DNA of 64,000 nt from Paenibacillus polygoni (GTDB lineage Bacteria; Bacillota; Bacilli; Paenibacillales; Paenibacillaceae): contig NZ_CP127162.1 in the NCBI RefSeq assembly GCF_030263935.1, positions 4,111,501 to 4,175,500 of the forward strand, read 5' to 3'. Below, piece after piece: positions 42,799 through 52,612 of the stretch. The translations under genes and the position numbers were made by a program. The notes under the pieces are model-generated. The model was not told the origin of the DNA and did no database searches. It saw nothing but the letters and a program-made list of their open reading frames with translations. Each line of letters opens with the position of its first letter. Positions within the stretch are counted from its first letter, which is position 1.

Positions 42799-43458
42799 TT
42801 ATTGCGGTCTCGTATTCACTTCTAAAATCCATATTTTACCGGAGTGATCAAGCCCATAATCAAAACCAAGTTCACCAATGCCTGGGAACCTTTCTTCCAG
42901 AAGTGCGGTGCAGGTCCGTGTAAGTTTGCGCATCTCTTGCTGCTTAGCTCTCGCGTCAATATGAGGTAGAGAACGACGTAAAGCTTCCCGGCATTTCAGG
43001 AGCGTTCCTCCTTTACATACGTTGGTAATGACGAGCCCTTTTCGAGCATGCCTTCCCAGCATGGCTGTAATCTTCCACCCTGTCTCTTTCTTCAAAAATT
43101 TTACTCGGTAATCAATAGGACGTCCCATAATACGAGCCAGTGTAATTCCTTGCTGAATAAGATAGGTTCTTTTTATTTTATTTCTCAAAAGGGAACGATA
43201 CATCGATTTATAGTTAGAGAAGCTATACGTATGAGACATTTTCGTAAAGAAATATTTCTCTCCCTCTCTTCCCACACGCATAACGCCGTTTCCACCCCCG
43301 CCATGCACAGGCTTAACAAATACCATTCCATATTTCTGTAACATATCTTTCAAATGTTGCTCGGTAAATATTGCGGTTTCTGGGATATGATTTGCGATAT
43401 AAGGATTTGTCTGAAGAACTTCTGTTTTGATCCACTTACTTCCAATAGTTCGATTCAT
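42799..43458 (-). CDS. short YheC/YheD-family ATP-grasp protein
   Basis: 219 residues, essentially one ATP-grasp unit. ATP-binding parts are MVFVKPVHGGGGNGVMRV near residue 47, YLIQQGITLARIMGRPIDYRVKFLKK near 98, KGLVITNVCKGG near 139 and LGFDYGLDHSGKIWILEVNTRPQ at the end, where E and N bind metal. It lacks the long N-terminal region of the protein at 5125, so it is the short form of the family, with unknown substrate. Spore-coat association is known for B. subtilis members. GGAGGG precedes the ATG. Monocistronic. Confidence 0.82.
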   Translation of the reverse strand: MNRTIGSKWIKTEVLQTNPYIANHIPETAIFTEQHLKDMLQKYGMVFVKPVHGGGGNGVMRVGREGEKYFFTKMSHTYSFSNYKSMYRSLLRNKIKRTYLIQQGITLARIMGRPIDYRVKFLKKETGWKITAMLGRHARKGLVITNVCKGGTLLKCREALRRSLPHIDARAKQQEMRKLTRTCTALLEERFPGIGELGFDYGLDHSGKIWILEVNTRPQ

Positions 43459-43656
43459 ACGTTTCCCTCCTTCAGAACATAAATAATGAGGTCAGATCGA
43501 GTCCTAATACTATATATATTTCTGTAACTCTTTCTTCTCTTGTATGTCTGTCCTTATAGAGACGCCTTTTTATGAGGGAAAAGAGAATTGGGTTTTTTAC
43601 CAAAGATAGGCTATATTAAGAGGTAGATAACGATTAGGAAAGGAGCTTATTACTTC

Positions 43657-43860
43657 GTGGCTCAATTTATTGAAAGTTTTTATGGGGTTGCCTATTTTGC
43701 CATGGCCATCGTACTCGTAGCGGTCACCCTTCTCACTTTTATCACCGGCATTAAGTTTATTCGTGATAAAAAACATATCGGTTTTGGAATCGGCTGTATT
43801 GGCTTTTCCATTCTTTTTACCGTCATTATTATAGAAGCTGTTAAGTTAGTTACTGCCTAA
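43657..43860 (+). CDS. small two-helix membrane protein (DUF2759-like?)
   Basis: 67 residues starting at GTG 43657, with AAAGGAG about 11 nt upstream. Two hydrophobic helices (VAYFAMAIVLVAVTLLTFITGI and FGIGCIGFSILFTVIIIEAV) flank a short basic loop (RDKKH). The layout resembles small DUF2759-type membrane proteins of Bacillales, but I am unsure. A terminator (AACCA/TGGTT, 43877-43913) follows directly, so it is transcribed separately from ppx. No function can be given. Confidence 0.65.
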   Translation: MAQFIESFYGVAYFAMAIVLVAVTLLTFITGIKFIRDKKHIGFGIGCIGFSILFTVIIIEAVKLVTA

Positions 43861-43875
43861 GCACCCGATCCCAGG

Positions 43876-43914
43876 AACCATCTTCTCCAAATAAAGAGAG
43901 AGGTGGTTTTTTCG
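43876..43914 (+). terminator. terminator before ppx
   Basis: AACCATCTTCTC pairs imperfectly with GAGAGAGGTGGTT, followed by TTTTTTC. It supports a ppx start well downstream of the first in-frame codon at 43903. Confidence 0.75.
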
Positions 43915-43971
43915 TATATCTCTTTTTCGGTTACAATAACAAAAACGAGGAAAGTAGGTGCTGTGCTGCTT

Positions 43972-45501
43972 ATGTCGGAGCGTATGGGAATCATTGATAT
44001 CGGATCAAACTCCATCAGACTTGTCATCTATGAAGTGCTGAATATGGGAGCCTACCGGGTTTTATATGAGAAAAAGTATGCAGCAAGACTGAGTCAAAAG
44101 GTAGATAGGGATGGGACGATCAGCTATGAAGCAATCAGCTCTATTCTGCCGGTACTTCGCAGTTATCAGGATATATGTGCAAGCTACCAAGTATCTCACG
44201 TCAGGGCAGCCGCTACGGCGGCGATACGTAATGCACAGAATAGCAGTGACATAACGAGATGGATTAAGGAAGAAACGGGTCTTGAAATCCAGCTGATCTC
44301 TGGAGAAGAGGAAGGGCGTCTTGGATTCTTGGGTGTCATTGAGTCCATTTCCTTATCTGACGGATTTATTATTGACATCGGCGGAGGAAGTACGGAGATC
44401 ACTCTTTTTCTAAACGGTCAATATAAGGAAAGCCTTTCTATTCCTTACGGTGCTGTTAATGCGCATGCCCGCTATGGCACTTCTACTCACTGGAGTCGTG
44501 AGATGGTAGATGATTTCGTGAGTTCCATACATAGCTTTTTAAAAGAACATGTTTGGACACAGCAGCATCCAGGACTTACACTGGTTGGTCTTGGTGGAAC
44601 GGTACGTTCTCTAGCTAAAATGGTACAGAAAAAACAAGAATATTCTCTTCCTGTCATGCACAATTACCGAATGGAACCGGAAGATATTCGCGTATTTTAT
44701 AATACCCTTCCTTATATTCCTTCAGATCAACGAAAAAAAACACCCGGCTTATCAAAAGACCGGGCAGATTTGATCATACCTGGTGTCATTTTGCTTCAAA
44801 CGATCTTCAACTGGCTGGAATCAACCCATTACCTTGTCAGTGGAGCAGGGCTTCGGGACGGGCTATTCTATGAACTCATGCAAAAAGACTATCCTGACTA
44901 TATGAAACAGGAAGTCTTAACAAAAAGCATTTGGAATCTGCTTCATTTTCATTCCACAGTTCCGGCAGGGCAGTTGAACCAAGTTCATTCCGGTATGCAG
45001 CAGCTGTATCAGGTGCTAGAAGGAGAAGCTTCGGTATCCGACAGCCGAATCATGTATGCCTCCTCCATGCTGTACCGTATTGGGGAACAACTTCAGCATC
45101 ATAAAGCAAGCCAGCATTCGCTCTACTGGATTAAGAATCATGGCGTATGGGGCCTTAGCCACCGTGAAACGATCATCACTGCCATCATAGCTGACTATCA
45201 TCCAAAGGGCCGAACGCCTGCTGAAATCGATTTTCATCAAGACATCTTATATTCAGAAGACTATAAACGAATCATTCGCCTCGGCTCACTGCTCAGACTT
45301 GCTTCTGCCTTGTACGGAAACGGAGGAACTGCTGTAGAATCGATGAAAATAGAAAAAAAAGACGACTTCCTGCAGCTACATTTAACTTGCCGCAGAATGC
45401 CGTCTATGGAACAAAAGGAACTGGAAGATATCAAGAAAGAAGTAGAAAAAGCTTGGAAAATAGACCTTAGTTGGACGATCTCGATTTCTTCCAAGTCTTA
45501 A
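43972..45501 (+). CDS. ppx: exopolyphosphatase (Ppx/GppA family)
   Basis: About 509 residues from the ATG at 43972; the reading frame extends to 43903 but that part lies over the preceding terminator. A GTG at 43960 is an alternative. The ASKHA fold is shown by MGIIDIGSNSIRLVIYE at the start, SGEEEGRLGFLGV near residue 116 and IDIGGGSTEITLF near 140. The C-terminal part contains an HD-like region (NHGVWGLSHRETIITAIIADYH). It removes terminal phosphates from polyphosphate or pppGpp. It converges on ppk with a 35-bp overlap. Confidence 0.92.
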   Translation: MSERMGIIDIGSNSIRLVIYEVLNMGAYRVLYEKKYAARLSQKVDRDGTISYEAISSILPVLRSYQDICASYQVSHVRAAATAAIRNAQNSSDITRWIKEETGLEIQLISGEEEGRLGFLGVIESISLSDGFIIDIGGGSTEITLFLNGQYKESLSIPYGAVNAHARYGTSTHWSREMVDDFVSSIHSFLKEHVWTQQHPGLTLVGLGGTVRSLAKMVQKKQEYSLPVMHNYRMEPEDIRVFYNTLPYIPSDQRKKTPGLSKDRADLIIPGVILLQTIFNWLESTHYLVSGAGLRDGLFYELMQKDYPDYMKQEVLTKSIWNLLHFHSTVPAGQLNQVHSGMQQLYQVLEGEASVSDSRIMYASSMLYRIGEQLQHHKASQHSLYWIKNHGVWGLSHRETIITAIIADYHPKGRTPAEIDFHQDILYSEDYKRIIRLGSLLRLASALYGNGGTAVESMKIEKKDDFLQLHLTCRRMPSMEQKELEDIKKEVEKAWKIDLSWTISISSKS

Positions 45502-47569
45502 TCTGAATCGCCTCAAATTGACTCCGAAGTAAAGGCTCCTTGTTATTCACCGGGACATAGGTTCCGTTGGATAATAACAGGCGGGCCTTTACGTTGTCTT
45601 TAAGGGAAAGTTCCAGTGTATTCACTAGTATTTCTTTTAATTTGCGGTCATTCACAGGACACATGAGTTCAATCCGGCGATCCAGATTTCTTGTCATCCA
45701 ATCTGCACTCGATAAATAAACTTCGAAGTCTCCTTCATTCTCAAAGTAGAATATGCGTGAATGCTCTAAGAAACGATCTACAATACTAATAACTCGTATA
45801 TTCTCGCTGATCCCTTCCAGACCCGGACGCAGACAGCAGACTCCTCTTACAATGAGCTGGATTTGTACTCCTGCTTGTGAAGCTGCATATAGTTCATCAA
45901 TCATTTCCTGATTCGAAAGAGAGTTCACCTTGGCAATGATTCTTGCCGGTTTGCCGCTTTGGGCATTTGCTGCTTCACGCCGGATCATTTCAAACAATTT
46001 ATTTTTCAGTCCCTCTGGTGCGAGGTGAATCTCACCCAGCCCCTGCGCTTCTGAATAGCCCGTTATCTCATTAAATACCTGTGAAGCATCTTCACCGATC
46101 TGAGGATCTGAGGTCAATAATCCAATATCCGTATATACCCGTGCCGTGTTCGCATTATAGTTACCCGTTCCAACATGAACATACCTGCGAAGTGTATCTT
46201 GTTCTCTGCGTACAATTAGAATGATTTTTGCATGCGTTTTGAGACCTAATAAGCCATAAACGACGTGGCATCCGGCTTTTTCTAGCTCTCTTGCCCAAGC
46301 TATATTTCGTTCTTCATCAAATCTTGCTTTGAGTTCTACGACAACGGTGACCTGTTTTCCCATCTCTGCAGCATGTGCCAACGCAGGAATTAACCGCGAG
46401 TCTCCATTGACCCGATATAAGGTCATTTTGATCGCCATCACATCTGGATCTTCTGCTGCTTCTTCCAGAAAATCAGTCACTGCATCAAAAGACTCATAGG
46501 GATGGTATAAAAGAACATCTTGTCTGCGTAAAATTTTAAAGAAGCTTTCGTCCGTGTGGAAAATCTCGGGATAGACCGGCTTAAGATTCGGATATTTTAA
46601 ATGATTATATCCTTCAAGCTGGTCAACAAAACTGCCTAGAAATCCAAGATCGAGCGGACCTTGAATCTCAAACATCTGGTCGTCTTTAATACCGAATTCA
46701 TGCTTTAAGTAAGCAAGTGCATTCGGGTGAATGCCCTCCTCCACTTCAAGGCATACCGGGGCCCCCCGTCTGCGGCGTCTCAGCTCTTTTTCTATTTCTT
46801 CCAGTAAATCTTCTACTTCTTCTTCATTAATATAAAGATCGGAATTTCGGGTTAGCCGAAAACCATGAACCGACTCTGGTATGTACCCGCTGAACAGCGT
46901 ATGAATATGATGCTTTATCAGCTCTTCGGTAAGGATAAATGATTTTTTCTTACTGTTTGAACGGAGTGGAACCTGAATGACTCTTGGAATATTGGAAGGG
47001 ACTTGAACAATAGCAAAATAAAATTCATTCGCGTCTCCTTCTTTCCGCAAGACGACAGCGAGATAAACAAACTTATGATGCACAAGAGGAAAAGGTCTGC
47101 TTTGATCTACAGCCATAGGTGTAAGCACAGGAAAAACAATATCATGATAATATTGCTCCATTGCCTTCTGCTGGGTTGCATTCAGATCTGTATACTCCAT
47201 AAATACGATGCCTTTTTTGGAGAGCTGTCTCATAAGATCCCGATAGGAGCGATACTGTTCCTGAATCATCTTAGAGATCCGCTTCATTAATCGTTTGTAT
47301 AGACCCGTTGGTGTGTAACCCGTAAAATCTTTTTTCATCAGCTCTGCCTTTATCTTCTCTCTTGTTTCAGCAACCCGCACACTCATAAATTCATCGAGAT
47401 TCGAGGTAACAATGGATAAAAAACGAACACGTTCTAATAGAGGTGTGTCCACATTTTGCGCTTCTTGAAGCACTCTTCGGTTGAACTCAAGCCAGCTTAA
47501 ATCGCGATTCAAATAGGAATATATTTCACGTTCCGTCCTGTTTTCTAGAATCACATTCTCTTTTTTCAT
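45467..47569 (-). CDS. ppk: polyphosphate kinase
   Basis: 700 residues from the ATG at 47569 (AGGGG 5 nt upstream). It polymerises ATP gamma-phosphate into polyphosphate. The N-domain begins YLNRDLSWLEFNRRVLQEA; the catalytic domains hold MTLYRVNGDSRLIPAL, ELKARFDEERNIAWA near residue 400 and GLLGLKTHAKI near 430 with the phosphorylated His, then VHVGTGNYNANTARVYTD and the second His region near 590 (LEHSRIFYF). This is PPK1. Its 3' end overlaps ppx in the opposite direction, so synthesis and breakdown enzymes are encoded tail to tail. Confidence 0.95.
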   Translation of the reverse strand: MKKENVILENRTEREIYSYLNRDLSWLEFNRRVLQEAQNVDTPLLERVRFLSIVTSNLDEFMSVRVAETREKIKAELMKKDFTGYTPTGLYKRLMKRISKMIQEQYRSYRDLMRQLSKKGIVFMEYTDLNATQQKAMEQYYHDIVFPVLTPMAVDQSRPFPLVHHKFVYLAVVLRKEGDANEFYFAIVQVPSNIPRVIQVPLRSNSKKKSFILTEELIKHHIHTLFSGYIPESVHGFRLTRNSDLYINEEEVEDLLEEIEKELRRRRRGAPVCLEVEEGIHPNALAYLKHEFGIKDDQMFEIQGPLDLGFLGSFVDQLEGYNHLKYPNLKPVYPEIFHTDESFFKILRRQDVLLYHPYESFDAVTDFLEEAAEDPDVMAIKMTLYRVNGDSRLIPALAHAAEMGKQVTVVVELKARFDEERNIAWARELEKAGCHVVYGLLGLKTHAKIILIVRREQDTLRRYVHVGTGNYNANTARVYTDIGLLTSDPQIGEDASQVFNEITGYSEAQGLGEIHLAPEGLKNKLFEMIRREAANAQSGKPARIIAKVNSLSNQEMIDELYAASQAGVQIQLIVRGVCCLRPGLEGISENIRVISIVDRFLEHSRIFYFENEGDFEVYLSSADWMTRNLDRRIELMCPVNDRKLKEILVNTLELSLKDNVKARLLLSNGTYVPVNNKEPLLRSQFEAIQIKTWKKSRSSN

Positions 47570-47855
47570 AAGACCCCTCACAGTAAGAATCATTATAGTA
47601 GCTCACTCTATTGTAAACCCTACTAAAAGAATCAATCATCAGCCCTATGTTAAATTTATGTAAATATAATGTAAAATCTTCCATCTAGCTGCATATATAT
47701 ATCATAGATAGAATGAAGAATTTATAAAGTTTCGAGTGCGAATCTGCCAAATTCTATCGAATGCTTTACAATAGAGTAGAGAGAAGGTAAAGTGTTTACG
47801 TCAGCTCTCTTTAGGGCATTAGAACGTAATTAACACCTAATAGAAGGAGGATACG

Positions 47856-48083
47856 ATGAATTCTAACAAATCTAGAACGCTGCAAAAAAACATAGAGTTT
47901 TTTACTGCTGCCTTATCTCAAACCGTCGTTTCCGTCTGGCAGGAAGATTCCGCAGGCGTATATTGCGAAATCGCTCGCGGATATGTAGAAATGTTTTCTA
48001 ATGATCAGGTTCGAGTTCGAAGTGAAGATGGAATGGAACATCATTACTCTAGAGATACCGTTATATTCCAAACCGAGGTTTAA
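47856..48083 (+). CDS. hypothetical 75-residue protein
   Basis: 75 residues with a strong AGAAGGAGG site 5 nt before the ATG, and a clear terminator after the stop, so a real gene. The sequence (IEFFTAALSQTVVSVWQEDS, then YCEIARGYVEMFSNDQVRVR) suggests a small alpha/beta protein; it ends in GMEHHYSRDTVIFQTEV, which may be a short beta-rich Sm-like fold. There is no signal peptide or membrane segment. I recognise no family and see no functional link to ppk, which diverges 286 bp upstream. Confidence 0.75.
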   Translation: MNSNKSRTLQKNIEFFTAALSQTVVSVWQEDSAGVYCEIARGYVEMFSNDQVRVRSEDGMEHHYSRDTVIFQTEV

Positions 48084-48089
48084 TATATA

Positions 48090-48140
48090 GATACGACTAC
48101 ATGACACGAAGCAGCACCCGTTGTTATGTAGTCGTTTTTT
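48090..48140 (+). terminator. terminator after the gene at 47856
   Basis: ACGACTACATGACA pairs with TGTTATGTAGTCGT, followed by TTTTTT. Confidence 0.85.
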
Positions 48141-48152
48141 ATTGCTTACCGG

Positions 48153-48539
48153 TTAGGATGAATAGGGTGCAGCAAATTCAATAATGTTCTGATCGGGATC
48201 GAGAATGAAAATTTGGGCAAAACCAGCTACACTGTTAGGTCTTGCTTCGTAGGGGATTCCTACGGATTCAAGCCAATGCTTTGTTTTTTCATAACTTTTC
48301 ACCCACACAGCGAAGTGTCCGTCCGTTGTGTCAATTCCGCTCTTCCGAAGTGTCTCTCCTGCTGGGTGCTGCAATAGATGCAGCTGCTGCTCTTCTCCGA
48401 TCGCGTACCAAACTCCTGTTGAATCAAAAGGAGGGCGCGTGATCTGTTTCAATTGTAATTTTTCGGAATAGAACTGATGAGCCTTTGTTAAGTCTCGAAC
48501 AGCCAAACTCACATGATGGATTCGTTCCATTTCAATCAC
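48153..48539 (-). CDS. VOC-family protein (glyoxalase-like)
   Basis: 128 residues with the beta-alpha-beta-beta-beta modules of the vicinal oxygen chelate fold: IHHVSLAVRDLTKAHQFYSEKL at the start, and the second half KHWLESVGIPYEARPNSVAGFAQIFILDPDQNIIEF. Metal ligands are plausibly His7, His54 (QLHLLQ), His75 (GHFAVWV) and Glu near 122. Members include glyoxalase I, fosfomycin-modifying enzymes and dioxygenases; the substrate cannot be told here. Monocistronic, between a convergent small gene and the chitinase terminator region. Confidence 0.82.
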   Translation of the reverse strand: MIEMERIHHVSLAVRDLTKAHQFYSEKLQLKQITRPPFDSTGVWYAIGEEQQLHLLQHPAGETLRKSGIDTTDGHFAVWVKSYEKTKHWLESVGIPYEARPNSVAGFAQIFILDPDQNIIEFAAPYSS

Positions 48540-48691
48540 GGTAGTTGCACCTCTTTTTGTGTATATTTGTATAGGAAATAGTTTACAAAATAATCTGTAA
48601 TGCTATGCTAACATATCCTGCGCTTCTTGTTGATATAAAATCGCGGATTATCGATAGACTATTTATTTTTTTATGATACAGGTAAAAAATA

Positions 48692-48737
48692 CAGAAAGGC
48701 AGTCACCATCTCTGTAGTGATGGTGACTGCCTTTCCT
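48692..48737 (-). terminator. terminator of the chitinase gene
   Basis: AAAGGCAGTCACCATC pairs with GATGGTGACTGCCTTT; on the minus strand TCTGTATTTTTTACC follows. Confidence 0.85.
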
Positions 48738-48754
48738 TGTGATCCATGATAAAT

Positions 48755-51700
48755 TTAATTAGACAGTTGTAAATAACGAAGTGTTCTCAACAGAATGACA
48801 ACGGCTTCTTCTTTCGTTACCTTTTTATGCGGAGCCAGCTGACTCGAAGATACTCCATTCAGCAGTTTCTTTTCGACAAGCAGTGCTACGGACGTCTGGG
48901 CATAAGGCGAAATATCTCCACGGTCCTTAAACGGTGCAAGGGAAGCTGCATCAGCCTCTTCATGCTTACCTGCATAATGAAGTACATTTACTATGAATAC
49001 CGCAAGCTCTTGACGAGTGATATCCGCTTTTCCATTAAATGTACCATCCGTTTTTCCTTTTACAAGGTATGCTGCTTTGGCGGCAGCAATCTCTTTCTCA
49101 TACTTTGATCCCTTAGTTACATCAATGAAGTTAGTGTCGTTTGCATTCGGAAGGAGCCCTAGACCTCTTACGAGAATAGAAATGACCTCTTCGCGTGAAA
49201 TCGTTTCTTTACCTTGAATACTGCCTTTTACACCAGACAGAAGAATCTGCTTCATCAAAGCCTGTTCCACATCTTCCCCTGCCCACTTCGCTACTGAACC
49301 TGTGAATATACTGCTGCTTTGTGCCAAGAAGTAAATACCGCTTGCTGTTTTCTTCATCTCTACCGTAACCTTGCCATTAGCAGAGCTCGTTACCAATGTC
49401 GGTACGGGACGAATTTCATTCCTACTTTGTAGATAAACGAACCCGCTCAGTTTTTTCTTATCTACTTCTTTTGCATCCAGTGTAATGAGTTCGCTGATAT
49501 AAGAGGTGCCGAATCTACTGACCTCCTCTGCTGTTCCTTGAGCTTTCATGTGCTCTACCTTCAGGTGCATTGGCTTATTCACAATTTTCAACTCTTTAAG
49601 CCAAGCATTTAGTCCCTTATCCTCTGTTTCGGAAATGGCTGAAACCGTTACTCTGCTATCCCCTGCTCCTGATAATAGGGACACAGGAATATGTTGTTCC
49701 GCTCCGTTAATGACCAAGATCAGTTTTGCTGATGCAGATTTCTTACGGATACTTTCAATTATTGCCTGCGGAAGTGTAATTTCGTTCTGTTCTGTACTGC
49801 TTTTTACAATTATTCTATAGTTCACTTCGGTTGCTTCACGAATCGTTTTCAATGCCTGCTCTGTAACGAGCGTAATTTTTGTTGTATTTCCATCCATGAT
49901 GACTTTCGTCTCTAGCTGATTTTCTTCCAGTACCTGTGCTGGTGGAGCTGGCGCTACGGTAACAGGAGTAGATGGGCTTGTGTTGGTGTTAGTGTTTGGA
50001 TTTGGATTTGGATTTGGATTTGGATTTGGATTCGGCTGCTGGTCAGGTCCAGGGGAAGTCACTTTTACTTTTTGAGTTATAAAATTCGACACTTTTTCCA
50101 CGGAATCGCCCGATCTCTTTGTTGCGAGCAGCCGCACCACATGATCCTTGCTTGCATCTACAGAGATGGTATAGTTATTTTTCTCCGTTGCCCCGATATA
50201 TTCATTGTCTATAAATACTTCGTAATGGGTCGCCCCTGGCACAGTACTCCAATGCATTTGGTACTTTTGATCTTCTACTTTTTCAAAGCTAACATTCGTT
50301 GGAGCCTTAAGCTCTTCTGTATTCACACCCCCGTCCATTGGAAGATTGGAGGCCAGTTCATTAATCAAGGCATGACTGCGATCACTTGTTACATCCCAGT
50401 TCATTGAACCGGCAATATCCAGTGATCTAACCATGGAAGCTGTATATTTCATTGTGGTTTCATCATTATAAGTTATGAATAGCTTCGTCTCTGGATTGTA
50501 TACGTAAGATACTTTGGCTGCCTCATTCCACGTTTGAATGTATCCATTTTTATTCACATAGTTGTTCTCAATATCCGTAAAGTCATAGATGCCGGCTTCC
50601 CAAGATCCTTTCGGCGGAGCGCCAGTACATACTGCATATTCTCCTGGCGAAGGACAATCAGACCAACCTTTACCGTAATACGGTACGCCTGCTAACAACT
50701 TGTACTCAGGAACACCTCCGTTTAAATGACCGAGTAAAGCACCCAGCACATTGTTACGAGGAGCAGAACTTTTGGGAAGATTGCGATCATAATAAAGCGG
50801 GGCATTGTGATTCGCTAATTGTTCCCAAGTTCCGCTGTAGTCATAGGTCATAATATTGATGAAATCAAGGTAAGTGACGGAGTTTTGCAAATCCGCATTT
50901 ACCACGAAATTATCTCCTTGTGCTGATGCAATCGTTAGTAAATAATACTTGCCGTCTTCAGCACCCGCTGCATCCAAAGCTTCCCGCGCAGTTTTCATAA
51001 GAAGTGTGAAATTCTCCGTATCCTCCGGACCGCGTGAATTATTGTCTTCTCCGCCTTCTACTGGATACTCCCAGTCAATGTCGAGTCCATCAAAATGATA
51101 TGTTCTCAGGAATTCCACTGCAGAATTAGCAAACGCTCGCCGTGTAACTTCTGAATCTGCCATCAATGAGAAGTAGTCTGACCAGGACCAACCTCCAACA
51201 GATATCATCAGTTTAAAGTCCGGATTTTCCAATTTCCTTGCATTAAAGCGAGTGAAATTTTCGATGTCTTTCACCTTATCCCCGATGATCATCTCACCAT
51301 CAAACACGTAATCTGATTGGAGTGGAATGGCTGCATCCTGACAAGGCTCTCCTTTACTATTGATGCCTTTCCAGCACAGATCTGCAAAAGCATAGTTGAC
51401 ATGAGTAAGCTTTGTAACGGCTACATCTTCAGGCTGAAAATTACGTCCATCGGGATATACAGCCCAGGCAGGAAAATAAGACACATTGCTGTAACTGCTT
51501 CCAGGTACCGCAGAAACTCTGCCACTTGCTTCTGATGTCCAAAGACTGTTTTTGGCTATAACGTAGTATTCATACTTTTGTCCTTCCGCTACATGATCTG
51601 CAACATAACGAACGTCGGCTGTCGTTCCGATCTGAACTCCGTTCTGGTATACCTCATACTCCGCAGCTCCAGGGACAGGCGCCCAGCCAAGACTTACCTC

Positions 51701-52612
51701 CGTCCTCGTAGCAGTAATGACACTAAGTCCTTTAGGAGCAGCGAGCTCCCCCCAAGTGATCGTTACGGCATTGCTGTTCTTTGAGACAGGATAATCTGTC
51801 TTCTGAGCAGCAACTTCAAACTTGTATGTCTTTCCTTGGGTGAGTCCACCGTCAGGTTTGTACTCATACCATGTATCCTGTTCGTTCCAAGTACCACCGA
51901 CCCATCCTCCATTTACATAGACATCATATCCAGTTGCTCCAGGGCTTGCTCCCCAGCTGAGGTTTACCGCATCAGACGAAATATCACTAAGCGTTAATGC
52001 GCTCGGTGGTGTGAGCGGTGTATCCGGATATTCACTTGTATCCGCAGGAGTTGTGAACTCTAGAATATTACTTATGTTCCCCGCATCGCCGTTCCAAGTA
52101 ATGTAGATCCGGTATGTAGTTTCCGGATTCAGTCCGGTAAGGGTTCGCGTGTAATAACTTCCCCATGTAATCCAGGCATTTGTATCCGCATTATAGATTT
52201 GAATGTCGTTATCCTCGACATCTTCCCGGAAATCCCACTCGATTTTAGCTGTATTATGCCTTAGACCATCTTCCGCCAATCTCAGGTGCTTTGGAGCCGT
52301 CATATCAACCTCTTCATCAAGAACTTCATTTTCAAGAGCGACTTCGCTTTCATCAGTATCTTCATTTTCACTTGACGGTACTTCATTTTCACTTGATGGT
52401 ACTTCACTTTCATCCGGCACTATACTCTCACTTGGCAATTCACTTTCAGAAATAGCTTCATCCGCTGAAGTTGTGACAGGCGCAGATGAAGCAGATGTTA
52501 TTCCTTCTTCCGCATGAACATAAGAAGGTTGGACCAAGGGTGTGAAAATTAAGATAAATGCAAGAAAGAAATTAATCCATTTGGTTTCTTTTTTCCTCAA
52601 AAATGAATTCAT
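48755..52612 (-). CDS. S-layer-anchored multidomain GH18 chitinase
   Basis: 1285 residues from the ATG at 52612 (GAGGTG 7 nt upstream). A signal peptide (WINFFLAFILIFTPLVQPSYVHA) is followed by an acidic Ser/Glu-rich linker (about 45-95), three fibronectin III repeats (about 100-375) and a GH18 domain (about 380-760). The GH18 core is DGLDIDWEYP near residue 510 (D-x-x-D-x-D-x-E, Glu the acid/base), with FINIMTYDYSGTW and SMNWDVTSD around it. A fourth FnIII domain, an Asn-Pro repeat (about 861-875), an unrecognised beta-rich module (about 890-1110) and three SLH domains (about 1110-1285) follow. It would be secreted and held on secondary wall polymer by the SLH domains, degrading chitin. Confidence 0.93.
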   Translation of the reverse strand: MNSFLRKKETKWINFFLAFILIFTPLVQPSYVHAEEGITSASSAPVTTSADEAISESELPSESIVPDESEVPSSENEVPSSENEDTDESEVALENEVLDEEVDMTAPKHLRLAEDGLRHNTAKIEWDFREDVEDNDIQIYNADTNAWITWGSYYTRTLTGLNPETTYRIYITWNGDAGNISNILEFTTPADTSEYPDTPLTPPSALTLSDISSDAVNLSWGASPGATGYDVYVNGGWVGGTWNEQDTWYEYKPDGGLTQGKTYKFEVAAQKTDYPVSKNSNAVTITWGELAAPKGLSVITATRTEVSLGWAPVPGAAEYEVYQNGVQIGTTADVRYVADHVAEGQKYEYYVIAKNSLWTSEASGRVSAVPGSSYSNVSYFPAWAVYPDGRNFQPEDVAVTKLTHVNYAFADLCWKGINSKGEPCQDAAIPLQSDYVFDGEMIIGDKVKDIENFTRFNARKLENPDFKLMISVGGWSWSDYFSLMADSEVTRRAFANSAVEFLRTYHFDGLDIDWEYPVEGGEDNNSRGPEDTENFTLLMKTAREALDAAGAEDGKYYLLTIASAQGDNFVVNADLQNSVTYLDFINIMTYDYSGTWEQLANHNAPLYYDRNLPKSSAPRNNVLGALLGHLNGGVPEYKLLAGVPYYGKGWSDCPSPGEYAVCTGAPPKGSWEAGIYDFTDIENNYVNKNGYIQTWNEAAKVSYVYNPETKLFITYNDETTMKYTASMVRSLDIAGSMNWDVTSDRSHALINELASNLPMDGGVNTEELKAPTNVSFEKVEDQKYQMHWSTVPGATHYEVFIDNEYIGATEKNNYTISVDASKDHVVRLLATKRSGDSVEKVSNFITQKVKVTSPGPDQQPNPNPNPNPNPNPNTNTNTSPSTPVTVAPAPPAQVLEENQLETKVIMDGNTTKITLVTEQALKTIREATEVNYRIIVKSSTEQNEITLPQAIIESIRKKSASAKLILVINGAEQHIPVSLLSGAGDSRVTVSAISETEDKGLNAWLKELKIVNKPMHLKVEHMKAQGTAEEVSRFGTSYISELITLDAKEVDKKKLSGFVYLQSRNEIRPVPTLVTSSANGKVTVEMKKTASGIYFLAQSSSIFTGSVAKWAGEDVEQALMKQILLSGVKGSIQGKETISREEVISILVRGLGLLPNANDTNFIDVTKGSKYEKEIAAAKAAYLVKGKTDGTFNGKADITRQELAVFIVNVLHYAGKHEEADAASLAPFKDRGDISPYAQTSVALLVEKKLLNGVSSSQLAPHKKVTKEEAVVILLRTLRYLQLSN
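49995..50030. repeat. perfect hexanucleotide tandem repeat in the chitinase gene
   Basis: TTTGGA is repeated six times without a mismatch (reading CCAAAT on the coding strand) and encodes the Asn-Pro linker. Unit length is a multiple of three, so changes in copy number would keep the frame. Confidence 0.9.

Noticed and set aside
43903..43971. 23-codon N-terminal extension of ppx
   Set aside because: It runs over the preceding gene's terminator and lacks a ribosome binding site.
49995..50030. possible CRISPR-like repeat
   Set aside because: Six-base units without spacers inside a coding linker; a microsatellite, not a CRISPR array.
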